A DNA stretch of 5,245 nt, from NCBI GenBank assembly GCA_900555805.1, contig USMJ01000107.1, positions 1-5,245 on the forward strand, in the 5' to 3' direction. The DNA comes from an uncultured Oscillospiraceae bacterium (lineage in GTDB: Bacteria; Bacillota; Clostridia; Oscillospirales; Acutalibacteraceae). The translations under genes and the position numbers were made by a program. Below the pieces are notes generated by a model. It saw only the letters and a list, made by a program, of their open reading frames with translations, ran no database searches and was not told where the DNA came from. Shown in pieces: positions 1 through 5,245 of this stretch; positions within the stretch are counted from its first letter, which is position 1, and each line of letters starts with the position of its first letter.

Positions 1-76
1 CGGGGAAACCTTTTGCCGCGAACTCCCTGCGTTATATTTTCACTGCCATTATATATTGTATCATAAAAACCCCCAT

Positions 77-108
77 AAGAAAAGACCCCCGTTTTAGAAC
101 GGAGGTCT
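77..108 (-). terminator. Rho-independent terminator of hppA
   Basis: On the minus strand, 17 bases past the hppA stop codon, an 11-bp stem (98-108 pairing with 83-93, one G-U wobble) encloses the 4-base loop CTAA. It is followed by the T-rich run TTTCTT. Orientation and position fit an intrinsic terminator for the leftward hppA transcript. The remaining bases 1-76 to its left show no open frame that I recognise as a gene. Confidence 0.9.
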
Positions 109-125
109 GTTATTCCAGAATATGT

Positions 126-2162
126 TTATCTTATAAGTCCCTCGCCTCCGCCTATCGCCATGAACAGCGGAGCGAAAACGAGTGAAACGACGGTCATGAG
201 TTTGATAAGAATGTTTATCGACGGGCCCGAAGTGTCCTTGAACGGATCGCCGACCGTGTCGCCGACGACAGCCGCCTTGTGAGCCTCGCTGCCCTTGCCG
301 CCGTGAACGCCGCCTTCTATATATTTCTTTGCGTTATCCCAGGCGCCGCCCGAGTTCGACATGAATATAGCCAAGAGTACGCCCGAAACGAGAGCGCCGG
401 CGAGAAGACCGCCGAGAGCTTTAACTCCGAGTACCACACCGACGAGTATCGGGCATACGACGGACATAATTCCCGGAACGAGCATTTCTTTTAAAGCCGC
501 CTTTGTCGATATGGCGACGCAGGATTTATAGTCTGGCCTTTCGGTTCCTTCGAGAATACCTTTTTTCTCTCTGAACTGTCGGCGGACTTCTTCGATCATT
601 TCATACGCCGCCCTGCTGACCGAGCTCATCGTCATGGATGAGAACAGGAACGGCAGCATTCCGCCGAGGAAGAGACCGATAACGACCTGATAGTTCAGCA
701 GGTCTATGCTCTCGAGCTTGACCGACTCGGCGTAGGAGAAGAACAGAGCCAGAGCCGTCAGCGCCGCTGAGCCTATAGCGAAGCCCTTACCCATGGCGGC
801 GGTGGTGTTTCCGACCGAGTCAAGCTTATCCGTGATCTCCCTGACGCTTTCGTCGAGACCCGACATCTCGGCTATTCCGCCGGCGTTGTCCGCTATCGGA
901 CCGTAGGCGTCGACCGCGACCGTCATGCCCGTTGTTGAGAGCATTCCGACGGCGGCGAGAGCGATTCCGAATAATCCTCCGAAGCGGTACGCGATGAGTA
1001 TTCCGACGCAAATAAGTATTATCGGCACCGCCGTTGACTGCATGCCGACGGCTATGCCCGATATTATGTTGGTCGCCGTGCCGGTTTCCGACTGCTCGGC
1101 TATCTTTTTGACAAATCTGAAAGAATCCGAAGTGTAAACTTCGGTTATGATACCGATTAAAACGCCGACGGCAAGACCCGAAATTATCGAGAAAGCCGGA
1201 GCGTACGAATTAAACATAAGCTTGCTGAAAGCGATCGCCGAAATCAGGACGATCACACTCGAAACATAGGTTCCGTTCTTGAGCGCGCGGTGGGGATCGT
1301 TTGTTTTACCGCGCACGAAGAAGGTTCCGATTATCGAGGCTATTATGCCCGCGGCGGAGATTATCAGCGGATAGAGAGCGCCCTTGAAGCCGTCCGAGCT
1401 CATAGCCGCGACGCCGAGCGTCATGGCGGAGATGATTGAGCCGACATATGACTCGAAGAGATCGGCGCCCATACCGGCGACATCGCCGACGTTATCGCCG
1501 ACATTGTCCGCTATAACGGCAGGGTTTCTCGGGTCGTCCTCGGGGATACCTGCTTCGACCTTTCCGACAAGATCGGCGCCGACATCAGCCGCTTTGGTAT
1601 AGATTCCGCCGCCGACTCTCGCGAACAGAGCGATAGACGACGCGCCCAAACTGAAGCCGAACAGGATATCCGTGCAGACGGCAAGTTCAAGGCCGATAGC
1701 CTTATAGCCGACAAGATAGATTCCCGCGACGCCCAAAAGTCCGAGACCGACGACCGAAAGACCCATGACTGCGCCTCCCGAAAAAGCGACGGAGAGAGCC
1801 TTATTCATGCCGCCTTTCATGGCTGCGTTGGCTGTTCTGACATTGGCTTTCGTCGCGACCTGCATTCCGAAGTAGCCGGCTATTGTCGAAAAAACAGCGC
1901 CGACCAAAAAGCTGACCGCCTTAAGCCAGCCGTTATTCTTGCTCATGCCGAAGCCTATCAGCAGGAACAGAACGGCGACAAATATCACGAGTATTTTGTA
2001 TTCCGACATCAAAAACGCCGTTGCTCCCTCGTGAATAGAAGCAGAGATTTTCCTCATCCTTTCGTTTCCGGGTTCCTGCTTTGAGACCCTCAAAGCTGTC
2101 AGCAGGGCGAAAACGAGTCCGACGACACCGATAACCGGTATCACATAAATTAAGCTTTCCAT
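126..2162 (-). CDS. hppA: K+-dependent membrane-bound pyrophosphatase (ion-translocating, probably Na+)
   Basis: This is a membrane-integral pyrophosphatase of 678 residues, a normal length for the family. It hydrolyses cytoplasmic PPi and couples this to pumping Na+ and/or H+ across the membrane. Diagnostic motifs are visible: an EGATAFL segment (45-51), [20 protein letters not shown] (184-203, the PPi/Mg site), DNVGDNVGD (219-227) followed by D234 and E237, [10 protein letters not shown] (451-460), and [14 protein letters not shown] (634-647). Most of the remainder is hydrophobic, consistent with the family's 16 membrane helices. The Ala after GNTT (A455) and G458 are the residues typical of the K+-dependent branch; K+-independent enzymes carry Lys and Thr there. 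Na+ versus H+ transport cannot be settled from these motifs, but Na+ is commonest in K+-dependent clostridial homologues. The ATG at 2162 was chosen because AAGGAG sits 8 bases upstream. An in-frame GTG at 2198 would add 12 polar residues. The gene appears monocistronic, with its own promoter and terminator. Confidence 0.97.
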   Translation of the reverse strand: MESLIYVIPVIGVVGLVFALLTALRVSKQEPGNERMRKISASIHEGATAFLMSEYKILVIFVAVLFLLIGFGMSKNNGWLKAVSFLVGAVFSTIAGYFGMQVATKANVRTANAAMKGGMNKALSVAFSGGAVMGLSVVGLGLLGVAGIYLVGYKAIGLELAVCTDILFGFSLGASSIALFARVGGGIYTKAADVGADLVGKVEAGIPEDDPRNPAVIADNVGDNVGDVAGMGADLFESYVGSIISAMTLGVAAMSSDGFKGALYPLIISAAGIIASIIGTFFVRGKTNDPHRALKNGTYVSSVIVLISAIAFSKLMFNSYAPAFSIISGLAVGVLIGIITEVYTSDSFRFVKKIAEQSETGTATNIISGIAVGMQSTAVPIILICVGILIAYRFGGLFGIALAAVGMLSTTGMTVAVDAYGPIADNAGGIAEMSGLDESVREITDKLDSVGNTTAAMGKGFAIGSAALTALALFFSYAESVKLESIDLLNYQVVIGLFLGGMLPFLFSSMTMSSVSRAAYEMIEEVRRQFREKKGILEGTERPDYKSCVAISTKAALKEMLVPGIMSVVCPILVGVVLGVKALGGLLAGALVSGVLLAIFMSNSGGAWDNAKKYIEGGVHGGKGSEAHKAAVVGDTVGDPFKDTSGPSINILIKLMTVVSLVFAPLFMAIGGGEGLIR

Positions 2163-2170
2163 GTTTGATA

Positions 2171-2176
2171 CTCCTT
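2171..2176 (-). promoter_or_regulatory. Shine-Dalgarno site of hppA (decides the start)
   Basis: AAGGAG on the minus strand lies 8 bases before the ATG at 2162. This is better placed than the GGAG about 10 bases before the alternative in-frame GTG at 2198, so the shorter 678-residue product is preferred. Confidence 0.85.
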
Positions 2177-2199
2177 TTTCGGTTTTTTGCATGGTCACT

Positions 2200-2228
2200 T
2201 AATAGCTTCTCCAAATTCTCTGCTATTA
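2200..2228 (-). promoter_or_regulatory. Inverted repeat in the hppA leader
   Basis: TAATAGC (minus strand, 2228-2222) and GCTATTA (2206-2200) form a perfect 7-bp inverted repeat with a 15-base loop, about 40 bases upstream of the hppA start codon and inside the predicted leader RNA. It is AT-rich and could be a weak hairpin or a protein-binding palindrome. No known riboswitch is recognised. A regulatory role is conjecture. Confidence 0.3.
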
Positions 2229-2239
2229 GAGTATCCCTT

Positions 2240-2268
2240 ATTATATACTGCAAAAGGAGCATTGTCAA
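2240..2268 (-). promoter_or_regulatory. Sigma-A promoter of hppA
   Basis: On the minus strand TTGACA (2268-2263) is followed after exactly 17 bases by TATAAT (2245-2240), a perfect match to the sigma-A/sigma-70 consensus. Transcription would start near 2233, giving a leader of roughly 70 bases before the hppA ATG. The perfect consensus suggests strong, largely constitutive expression. Confidence 0.88.
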
Positions 2269-2710
2269 TGAATTAACGATAATATTTAATAAAAATTTCG
2301 GCGTTTTGAGTGAAATTCTGTATAAGTTCAATGAAAAGCGATGTGCAGCGGCGGCGAAGCCGCCGAAGGGCGGCCCGAACGCGTACTCCCGAACCGAAGG
2401 TGAGCGGAGTGCCGGGCGGGTCGCCGCGGCTGCTCGGAGACGCTTAGGGGCAGTAAAGGTCGGTGAGATTGAGACTTCGATCGGCTTTCCGCCGCTGTCA
2501 TGTCAGTTCTTTCGCGTGATTCGGCGGACTGCCCTCGGCAGTCCTTGCGGAATAGCCGTAATATCCCAGACCGAACCGATGGCGGAAAGCGCGGCAATGA
2601 GAACAGCGGCGCGGCAGCGGCGCGAGTGCCGCGGAAGAAGGGGTACGGTTTGGTTGGCTGGAAGTATTGTACGGACGGCGCGGATCGGGCGTGGATACTC
2701 CTGCAAGCTT
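2269..2710. other. Intergenic region with GC-rich, hairpin-dense core; no convincing gene
   Basis: This stretch lies between the hppA promoter and the terminator of the toxin-like gene. The first 60-70 bases are AT-rich; from about 2341 to 2705 it turns sharply GC-rich. Three perfect short hairpins are visible: 2349-2355 with 2359-2365 (7 bp, GAA loop), 2526-2533 with 2537-2544 (8 bp, CTC loop), and 2610-2616 with 2627-2633 (7 bp, 10-base loop). Several short open frames exist on both strands, but none has a Shine-Dalgarno site with a plausible start, and their translations are Arg/Pro/Ser-rich, as expected of GC-rich non-coding sequence. I do not recognise tmRNA, RNase P RNA, or an insertion sequence. 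It could be an intergenic repeat element, a structured RNA, or a decayed gene. Confidence 0.6.
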
Positions 2711-2740
2711 AAAAGCCCCCGACATTACTGTCGGGGGCTT
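2711..2740 (-). terminator. Rho-independent terminator of the toxin-like gene
   Basis: A perfect 12-bp stem (2729-2740 with 2713-2724) containing a run of five G-C pairs encloses a 4-base loop. On the minus strand it is followed by T residues (GGGGGCTTTTAAG). It begins 25 bases past the stop codon at 2765. The plus-strand flank (CTTCTT) is also somewhat T-rich, so termination in both directions is possible. Confidence 0.9.
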
Positions 2741-2764
2741 CTTGCCATATTCGATTATCTCAAA

Positions 2765-3529
2765 TCATGCACTGAACTTATTAGCGAGATCTTTCTTTCC
2801 GTAATCAAGATAGATCTTATAAACAAATCCGGCTATTCTTGTGTCGGCGATCGTCAAGAGAGAGTCTATCATCTCACACTGATCAATATAATCGTCGTCA
2901 CAAAGAGCGTAAAGTCCGAGACCAAAAGCGATCCAGTGATGGTCGTCCTCTTCGTCGAAATAGAACTTCATGTCTTCCCACTCGCCGTAGCCGTTCTTAA
3001 CATTGACAAGTCCGCCGCCCGTGTAGATCGTTATGGGCGTGAAGCCTGCCGCCGCGCCTGTGAAAGCGAAGTTGACGTTACCAATGATCTCCCAGTCCAT
3101 AACTACGCCGTAGACGACGAATTTCTCGTTCGGGCCGAGACCCCATTCCTTAGCGATCTCTTCATGAGCCGGGCCTCTCTTGTAGTCCCATACGCCGTGG
3201 TCTCTGACTGACTTGTAGAACTCAACCTGACCGAAGCCGGGGTTTGTTCTCCACTTTTTAGCTATCTCAAGGTTCTCGTCGAGCAACTTCTGATACTGCT
3301 CGGTGACATCCTTGTAGCCTGTCGGATCTTCGTAGCCTACTCTGGGCACGAATTTCTCTGCGTAATACTTTGTGAGCGTCTCGTAGTCAACTTCGTGGGT
3401 TGTCGCCTCTTTGACCATCCATGAAAGGTCGTTTTTGTGTTTGATGGCGTTGACGAAAGTCGGTATCGCCGTTGTCAGCGACATGAGATATGTCAGAAGT
3501 GCCATCACGATTGACATTACTTTAGCCAT
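2765..3529 (-). CDS. Secreted or anchored protein with polymorphic toxin type 44 (Ntox44)-like C-terminal domain
   Basis: The product has 254 residues. Residues 1-28 are hydrophobic after a single Lys and look like a signal peptide or membrane anchor. Residues 33-105 are charged and probably helical. The C-terminal part carries VWDYK (113-117), GNVNFAFTGAAAGF (150-163) and DEEDDHHWIAFGLGLY (192-207). This order of motifs (WDYK, then GN-x-F...G-AAGF, then an acidic D-rich stretch before an (I)-x-x-G-x-x-x-Y element) matches my memory of the bacterial toxin 44 family, predicted RNase-type toxins of polymorphic toxin systems. The assignment comes from motif recall, not a search. The ATG is preceded by GGAGGG (3541-3536) six bases upstream. 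The gene has its own promoters and terminator, and no adjacent immunity gene is visible. It could instead be a domesticated non-toxic relative. Being full length, promoter-driven and terminator-bounded, it looks intact rather than decayed. The residues after 208 (DDDYIDQCEMIDSLL onwards) are not explained by the domain. Confidence 0.7.
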   Translation of the reverse strand: MAKVMSIVMALLTYLMSLTTAIPTFVNAIKHKNDLSWMVKEATTHEVDYETLTKYYAEKFVPRVGYEDPTGYKDVTEQYQKLLDENLEIAKKWRTNPGFGQVEFYKSVRDHGVWDYKRGPAHEEIAKEWGLGPNEKFVVYGVVMDWEIIGNVNFAFTGAAAGFTPITIYTGGGLVNVKNGYGEWEDMKFYFDEEDDHHWIAFGLGLYALCDDDYIDQCEMIDSLLTIADTRIAGFVYKIYLDYGKKDLANKFSA

Positions 3530-3600
3530 TATGTTCCCTCCGCGTTTTCAGGTACGCCTGTTTTCTGCGTAAGCGCCCCTTATTCAATATTTGTTAGTTT

Positions 3601-3629
3601 ATTGTACATGAAAATTTAAAAAGTGTCAA
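3601..3629 (-). promoter_or_regulatory. Proximal promoter (P1) of the toxin-like gene
   Basis: On the minus strand TTGACA (3629-3624) is followed after 17 bases by TACAAT (3606-3601), one mismatch from consensus. The predicted start near 3594 gives a leader of about 65 bases ending in a good GGAGG site before the ATG at 3529. Confidence 0.8.
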
Positions 3630-3744
3630 CAACATTTATTAAGTTTCGGAAGATTATATACTTTTTTAATATTTGGGGTACGACTAAGTGAGTGATTCGG
3701 TGGGATTTTGTCTCGGGGTTTGGGCGAGCGCGTAGTTATAAGTA

Positions 3745-3773
3745 ATTATATTCCAAATCATGGGGAATGTCAA
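3745..3773 (-). promoter_or_regulatory. Distal minus-strand promoter (P2) upstream of the toxin-like gene
   Basis: On the minus strand TTGACA (3773-3768) and TATAAT (3750-3745) are separated by exactly 17 bases, a perfect sigma-A consensus. A transcript starting near 3738 would reach the toxin-like ATG after roughly 209 bases, and I see no open frame or terminator in that leader. It could be a second tandem promoter for the same gene or could make a short RNA. Confidence 0.68.
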
Positions 3774-3810
3774 ATGGAAATGGGGGTGGGGGAAAATAGA
3801 ACAAATTGAC

Positions 3811-3838
3811 TTGACATTATTATCCATATCGGTATAAT
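3811..3838 (+). promoter_or_regulatory. Sigma-A promoter of the repeat surface-protein gene
   Basis: TTGACA (3811-3816) and TATAAT (3833-3838) are both perfect boxes with a 16-base spacer. Transcription would start near 3845, giving a leader of about 58 bases before the ATG at 3903. Its -35 box lies in an inverted repeat with the -35 box of the divergent promoter at 3745-3773. Confidence 0.85.
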
Positions 3839-3847
3839 TTAAATAGC

Positions 3848-3873
3848 CCGAATTGGTATATTTAGCGATTCGG
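3848..3873 (+). promoter_or_regulatory. Inverted repeat in the surface-protein leader
   Basis: CCGAAT (3848-3853) and ATTCGG (3868-3873) form a perfect 6-bp inverted repeat with a 14-base loop at the very start of the predicted leader RNA, 11 bases before the Shine-Dalgarno site. It could stabilise the 5' end or be an operator. Short palindromes of this size also arise by chance. Confidence 0.3.
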
Positions 3874-3884
3874 AGAAAATTTTT

Positions 3885-3890
3885 GAGGAG
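3885..3890 (+). promoter_or_regulatory. Shine-Dalgarno site of the surface-protein gene
   Basis: GAGGAG lies 12 bases upstream of the ATG at 3903, a somewhat long spacing. No alternative in-frame start is better placed, and the ATG yields a textbook signal peptide, so it is retained. Confidence 0.75.
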
Positions 3891-3902
3891 TTGTTGTAAA
3901 AA

Positions 3903-5245
3903 ATGGTGAAAAATCAAATCAAAAAGAGCTTGGCGGCTATCTTAGCGGTTATAATGCTCTTGTCGGTCTTGCCGATGGAGAATGTGTTTGCGGCAGGCGA
4001 CTCAATGGCTAACGCGACAAGCATATCAATGGGAAGAACCTATTCGGGAAACATCACAGCAACAAATGCTGTGGATTATTATAAGATCAATATCGGATCT
4101 TCGGGAAGAATCACGCTTACGGCTACCGCAGAGATCGCGTGGGTTTACTATCATCTATACGACAGCAACGGAAAAACCTTATGGTCAAACAACATATCTT
4201 GGAACAGCACCACAAAAATAAGTAATGTCAGCGAAACCTTTGACTTAACAAAGGGAACATATTACTTTGTAGTAAGCAAAGACGGTTCAAATACCGGCAG
4301 TTATTTCTTCAAAACTGATTTTGCAAGCGCCGGTGAAAGTTTTACAGAGGTCGGCAATGGCAGCGATAATGAAATGGCGAGCGCGAATGCAATAACTTTA
4401 AACACTAAGTATAACGGACAAATCGCAACCAACGACAGCGTTGATTTCTATAAATTTGTATTACCTTCTTCGGGCAAAATCAATTTAATAGCCAGTGCGG
4501 AAATAGCATGGATTACTTACTACATCTACAATGCCAATGGTGAAACAATATGGAGAAACAACATAGGGTGGACTTCCACTACCAAAAGAAGTAGCACTAA
4601 TCAGACTCTTGACTTAACAAAAGGAACATATTACTTTGTTGTAAGCAAAGACGGTTCAAGTACCGGAAACTATTTCTTCAAGCTCAATTTTGCCAGTGCC
4701 GGAGAAAGCTTTACCGAGACCGGTAACGGAAACAATAATGAGCTGACAAGTGCAAATACAATTAGTTTAAACAAGATGTATAATGGACAAATCGCGGCTA
4801 ATGATGCTATTGATTTCTATAAATTTACATTACCGTCTACCGGGAAAGTGACTTTAATAGCCGGCGCAGAAATCGAATATGTTAATTATTATATCTACAA
4901 TATAAACGGTGAGGCAGTGTGGTCGAGAACCGTGGGCTGGAATTCCACCACAAAAAGAAGCAGCACTAACGAGGCTTTGGACTTAACAAAGGGAACATAT
5001 TACTTTGTTGTAGGAAGAAATGGTTCCCGCACGGGCAACTATTCATTCAAGTTATCAACTCACACGCATAAATATGTCAATGTTATCACGAAAGCCACCG
5101 TATCAAGCGACGGCGAGATTGTGAACCGCTGTTCCTGCGGCTCGGTCAAATCGAGATCAGTAATCGCAAGAGCGTCTTCGATAAGTCTTTCCAAGACCAC
5201 TTTCACCTACAACGGCAAAACACAAAAGCCGTCCGTAGTCGTCAA
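3903..5245 (+). CDS. Secreted repeat-rich surface protein, 3' end beyond window (partial)
   Basis: The frame is open from the ATG through 447 complete codons to the window edge. Residues 1-30 form a signal peptide: basic N-end (KNQIKK), hydrophobic core AAILAVIMLLSVL, and a VFA cleavage site near residue 30. Three consecutive repeats of exactly 123 residues follow, starting near residues 35, 158 and 281; the third is cut short near 384. Each contains a (D)-(Y/F)-Y-K-(F/I) strand, a Y-Y-x-(Y) strand with an NGE/NGK turn, and the core DLTKGTYYFVV (D114, D237, D360), closing with TGxYxFK. This pattern resembles bacterial pre-peptidase C-terminal (PPC-like) beta-sandwich domains. After a THTHKY segment (386-391) comes RCSCG (409-413) and then FTYNGKTQKPSVVV (434-447), the start of an Ig-like module common in clostridial surface proteins. 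The protein is probably exported and displayed. Any catalytic domain or cell-wall anchor would lie beyond the window. Codons are more AT-rich than in hppA. Confidence 0.9.
   Translation, partial: MVKNQIKKSLAAILAVIMLLSVLPMENVFAAGDSMANATSISMGRTYSGNITATNAVDYYKINIGSSGRITLTATAEIAWVYYHLYDSNGKTLWSNNISWNSTTKISNVSETFDLTKGTYYFVVSKDGSNTGSYFFKTDFASAGESFTEVGNGSDNEMASANAITLNTKYNGQIATNDSVDFYKFVLPSSGKINLIASAEIAWITYYIYNANGETIWRNNIGWTSTTKRSSTNQTLDLTKGTYYFVVSKDGSSTGNYFFKLNFASAGESFTETGNGNNNELTSANTISLNKMYNGQIAANDAIDFYKFTLPSTGKVTLIAGAEIEYVNYYIYNINGEAVWSRTVGWNSTTKRSSTNEALDLTKGTYYFVVGRNGSRTGNYSFKLSTHTHKYVNVITKATVSSDGEIVNRCSCGSVKSRSVIARASSISLSKTTFTYNGKTQKPSVVV
4005..4373 (+). repeat. Coding tandem repeat R1 (123 codons, PPC-like)
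   Basis: This is the first of three in-frame tandem units, residues 35-157. It is the most divergent copy: it has SSGRITL where R2 and R3 have SSGK/STGK, and ISNVSETFDLTKG where R2 and R3 have the RSSTN form. It ends with the Asn/Gly-rich linker VGNGSDNE. Confidence 0.85.
4374..4742 (+). repeat. Coding tandem repeat R2 (123 codons, PPC-like)
   Basis: This is the second unit, residues 158-280, exactly the same length as R1. It shares YNGQIA, DFYKF, STTKRSSTN, LDLTKGTYYFVV and STGNYFFKLNF-type segments with its neighbours, and ends with TGNGNNNE. Nucleotide identity to R1 and R3 is highest across the segment encoding DLTKGTYYFVV (about 4611-4643). Confidence 0.85.
4743..5054 (+). repeat. Coding tandem repeat R3 (truncated, PPC-like)
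   Basis: This is the third unit, residues 281-384. It follows R2 closely up to TGNYSFKL but lacks the FASAGESFTETGNG linker, passing instead into the THTHKY segment. Within its core, VSKDGS has become VGRNGS. It marks the C-terminal end of the repeat array. Confidence 0.8.

Noticed and set aside
13..60. Possible promoter in the left edge (TATAAT on the minus strand at 53-48; TTGCCG and TATATT on the plus strand)
   Set aside because: The minus-strand -10 box has no -35 match at 16-18 bases, and the plus-strand pair has only a 14-base spacer.
1933..2331. Minus-strand 132-codon frame over the hppA start
   Set aside because: It overlaps the hppA N-terminus in another frame and would begin upstream of the hppA promoter; it is a shadow frame.
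2330..2446. Plus-strand ATG frame of 38 codons beginning MKSDVQRRR
   Set aside because: It has no ribosome binding site, an Arg/Pro-rich low-information product, and runs through a 7-bp hairpin; nothing supports translation.
2503..2706. Minus-strand open frame of 67 codons with a hydrophobic stretch (LIAALSAIGSVWDITAI)
   Set aside because: It starts only at a TTG with no upstream ribosome site and lies directly after the terminator of the toxin-like gene. It overlaps other open frames of similar length, as expected in GC-rich non-coding DNA. It is kept only as a possible gene remnant within the island.
2341..2710. tmRNA or RNase P RNA in the GC-rich island
   Set aside because: The diagnostic conserved stretches (RNase P GAGGAAAGTCC, tmRNA GGTTCGAATCC-type end) are absent on both strands.
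2165..3211. A 348-codon open frame on the plus strand
   Set aside because: Its second half is antisense to the well-supported toxin-like gene, its first part spans the hppA promoter and leader, and its translation is Arg-rich in the GC-rich island. It has no Shine-Dalgarno site and crosses the strong hairpin at 2713-2740.
3675..3791. G-rich tracts as a possible G-quadruplex
   Set aside because: The runs of three or more G are separated by loops that are too long or too few to meet the usual four-tract pattern with short loops.

Overview
The window reads as chromosomal DNA of a low-to-mid GC Gram-positive bacterium, most likely an uncultured gut-type member of the Clostridia (Oscillospiraceae/Lachnospiraceae-like). 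The reasons are near-consensus sigma-A promoters, strong GGAG-type Shine-Dalgarno sites, a K+-dependent membrane pyrophosphatase, and a surface protein built from modules typical of clostridial secreted proteins. The taxonomic placement is inference.

Layout from left to right: positions 1-76 hold no recognisable gene. A rho-independent terminator (77-108) closes hppA, which runs leftward from 2162 to 126 and encodes a membrane-integral ion-pumping pyrophosphatase. Its promoter at 2240-2268 is a perfect TTGACA-17-TATAAT. Positions 2269-2710 are an intergenic stretch whose core (about 2341-2705) is strikingly GC-rich and full of short hairpins, with no convincing gene. A strong hairpin terminator (2711-2740) ends the next leftward gene (3529 to 2765). 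That gene encodes a 254-residue protein with an N-terminal hydrophobic signal or anchor and a C-terminal region resembling the polymorphic toxin type 44 (Ntox44) domain. No immunity-gene candidate lies beside it. Positions 3530-3902 form a divergent control region with two leftward promoters and one rightward promoter. The outer pair have their -35 boxes in an inverted repeat. From 3903 to the right edge runs the 5' part of a secreted surface protein: signal peptide, three 123-residue PPC-like beta-sandwich repeats, a CxCG segment, and the start of a clostridial Ig-like module. The gene is cut by the window end.

How the genes relate: hppA looks like a free-standing housekeeping energy gene with its own promoter and terminator. 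The toxin-like gene and the repeat-rich surface gene are divergently transcribed from a shared 373-bp region, so they may be co-regulated and both act at or outside the cell surface. No mobile element, CRISPR array, tRNA or rRNA was recognised.
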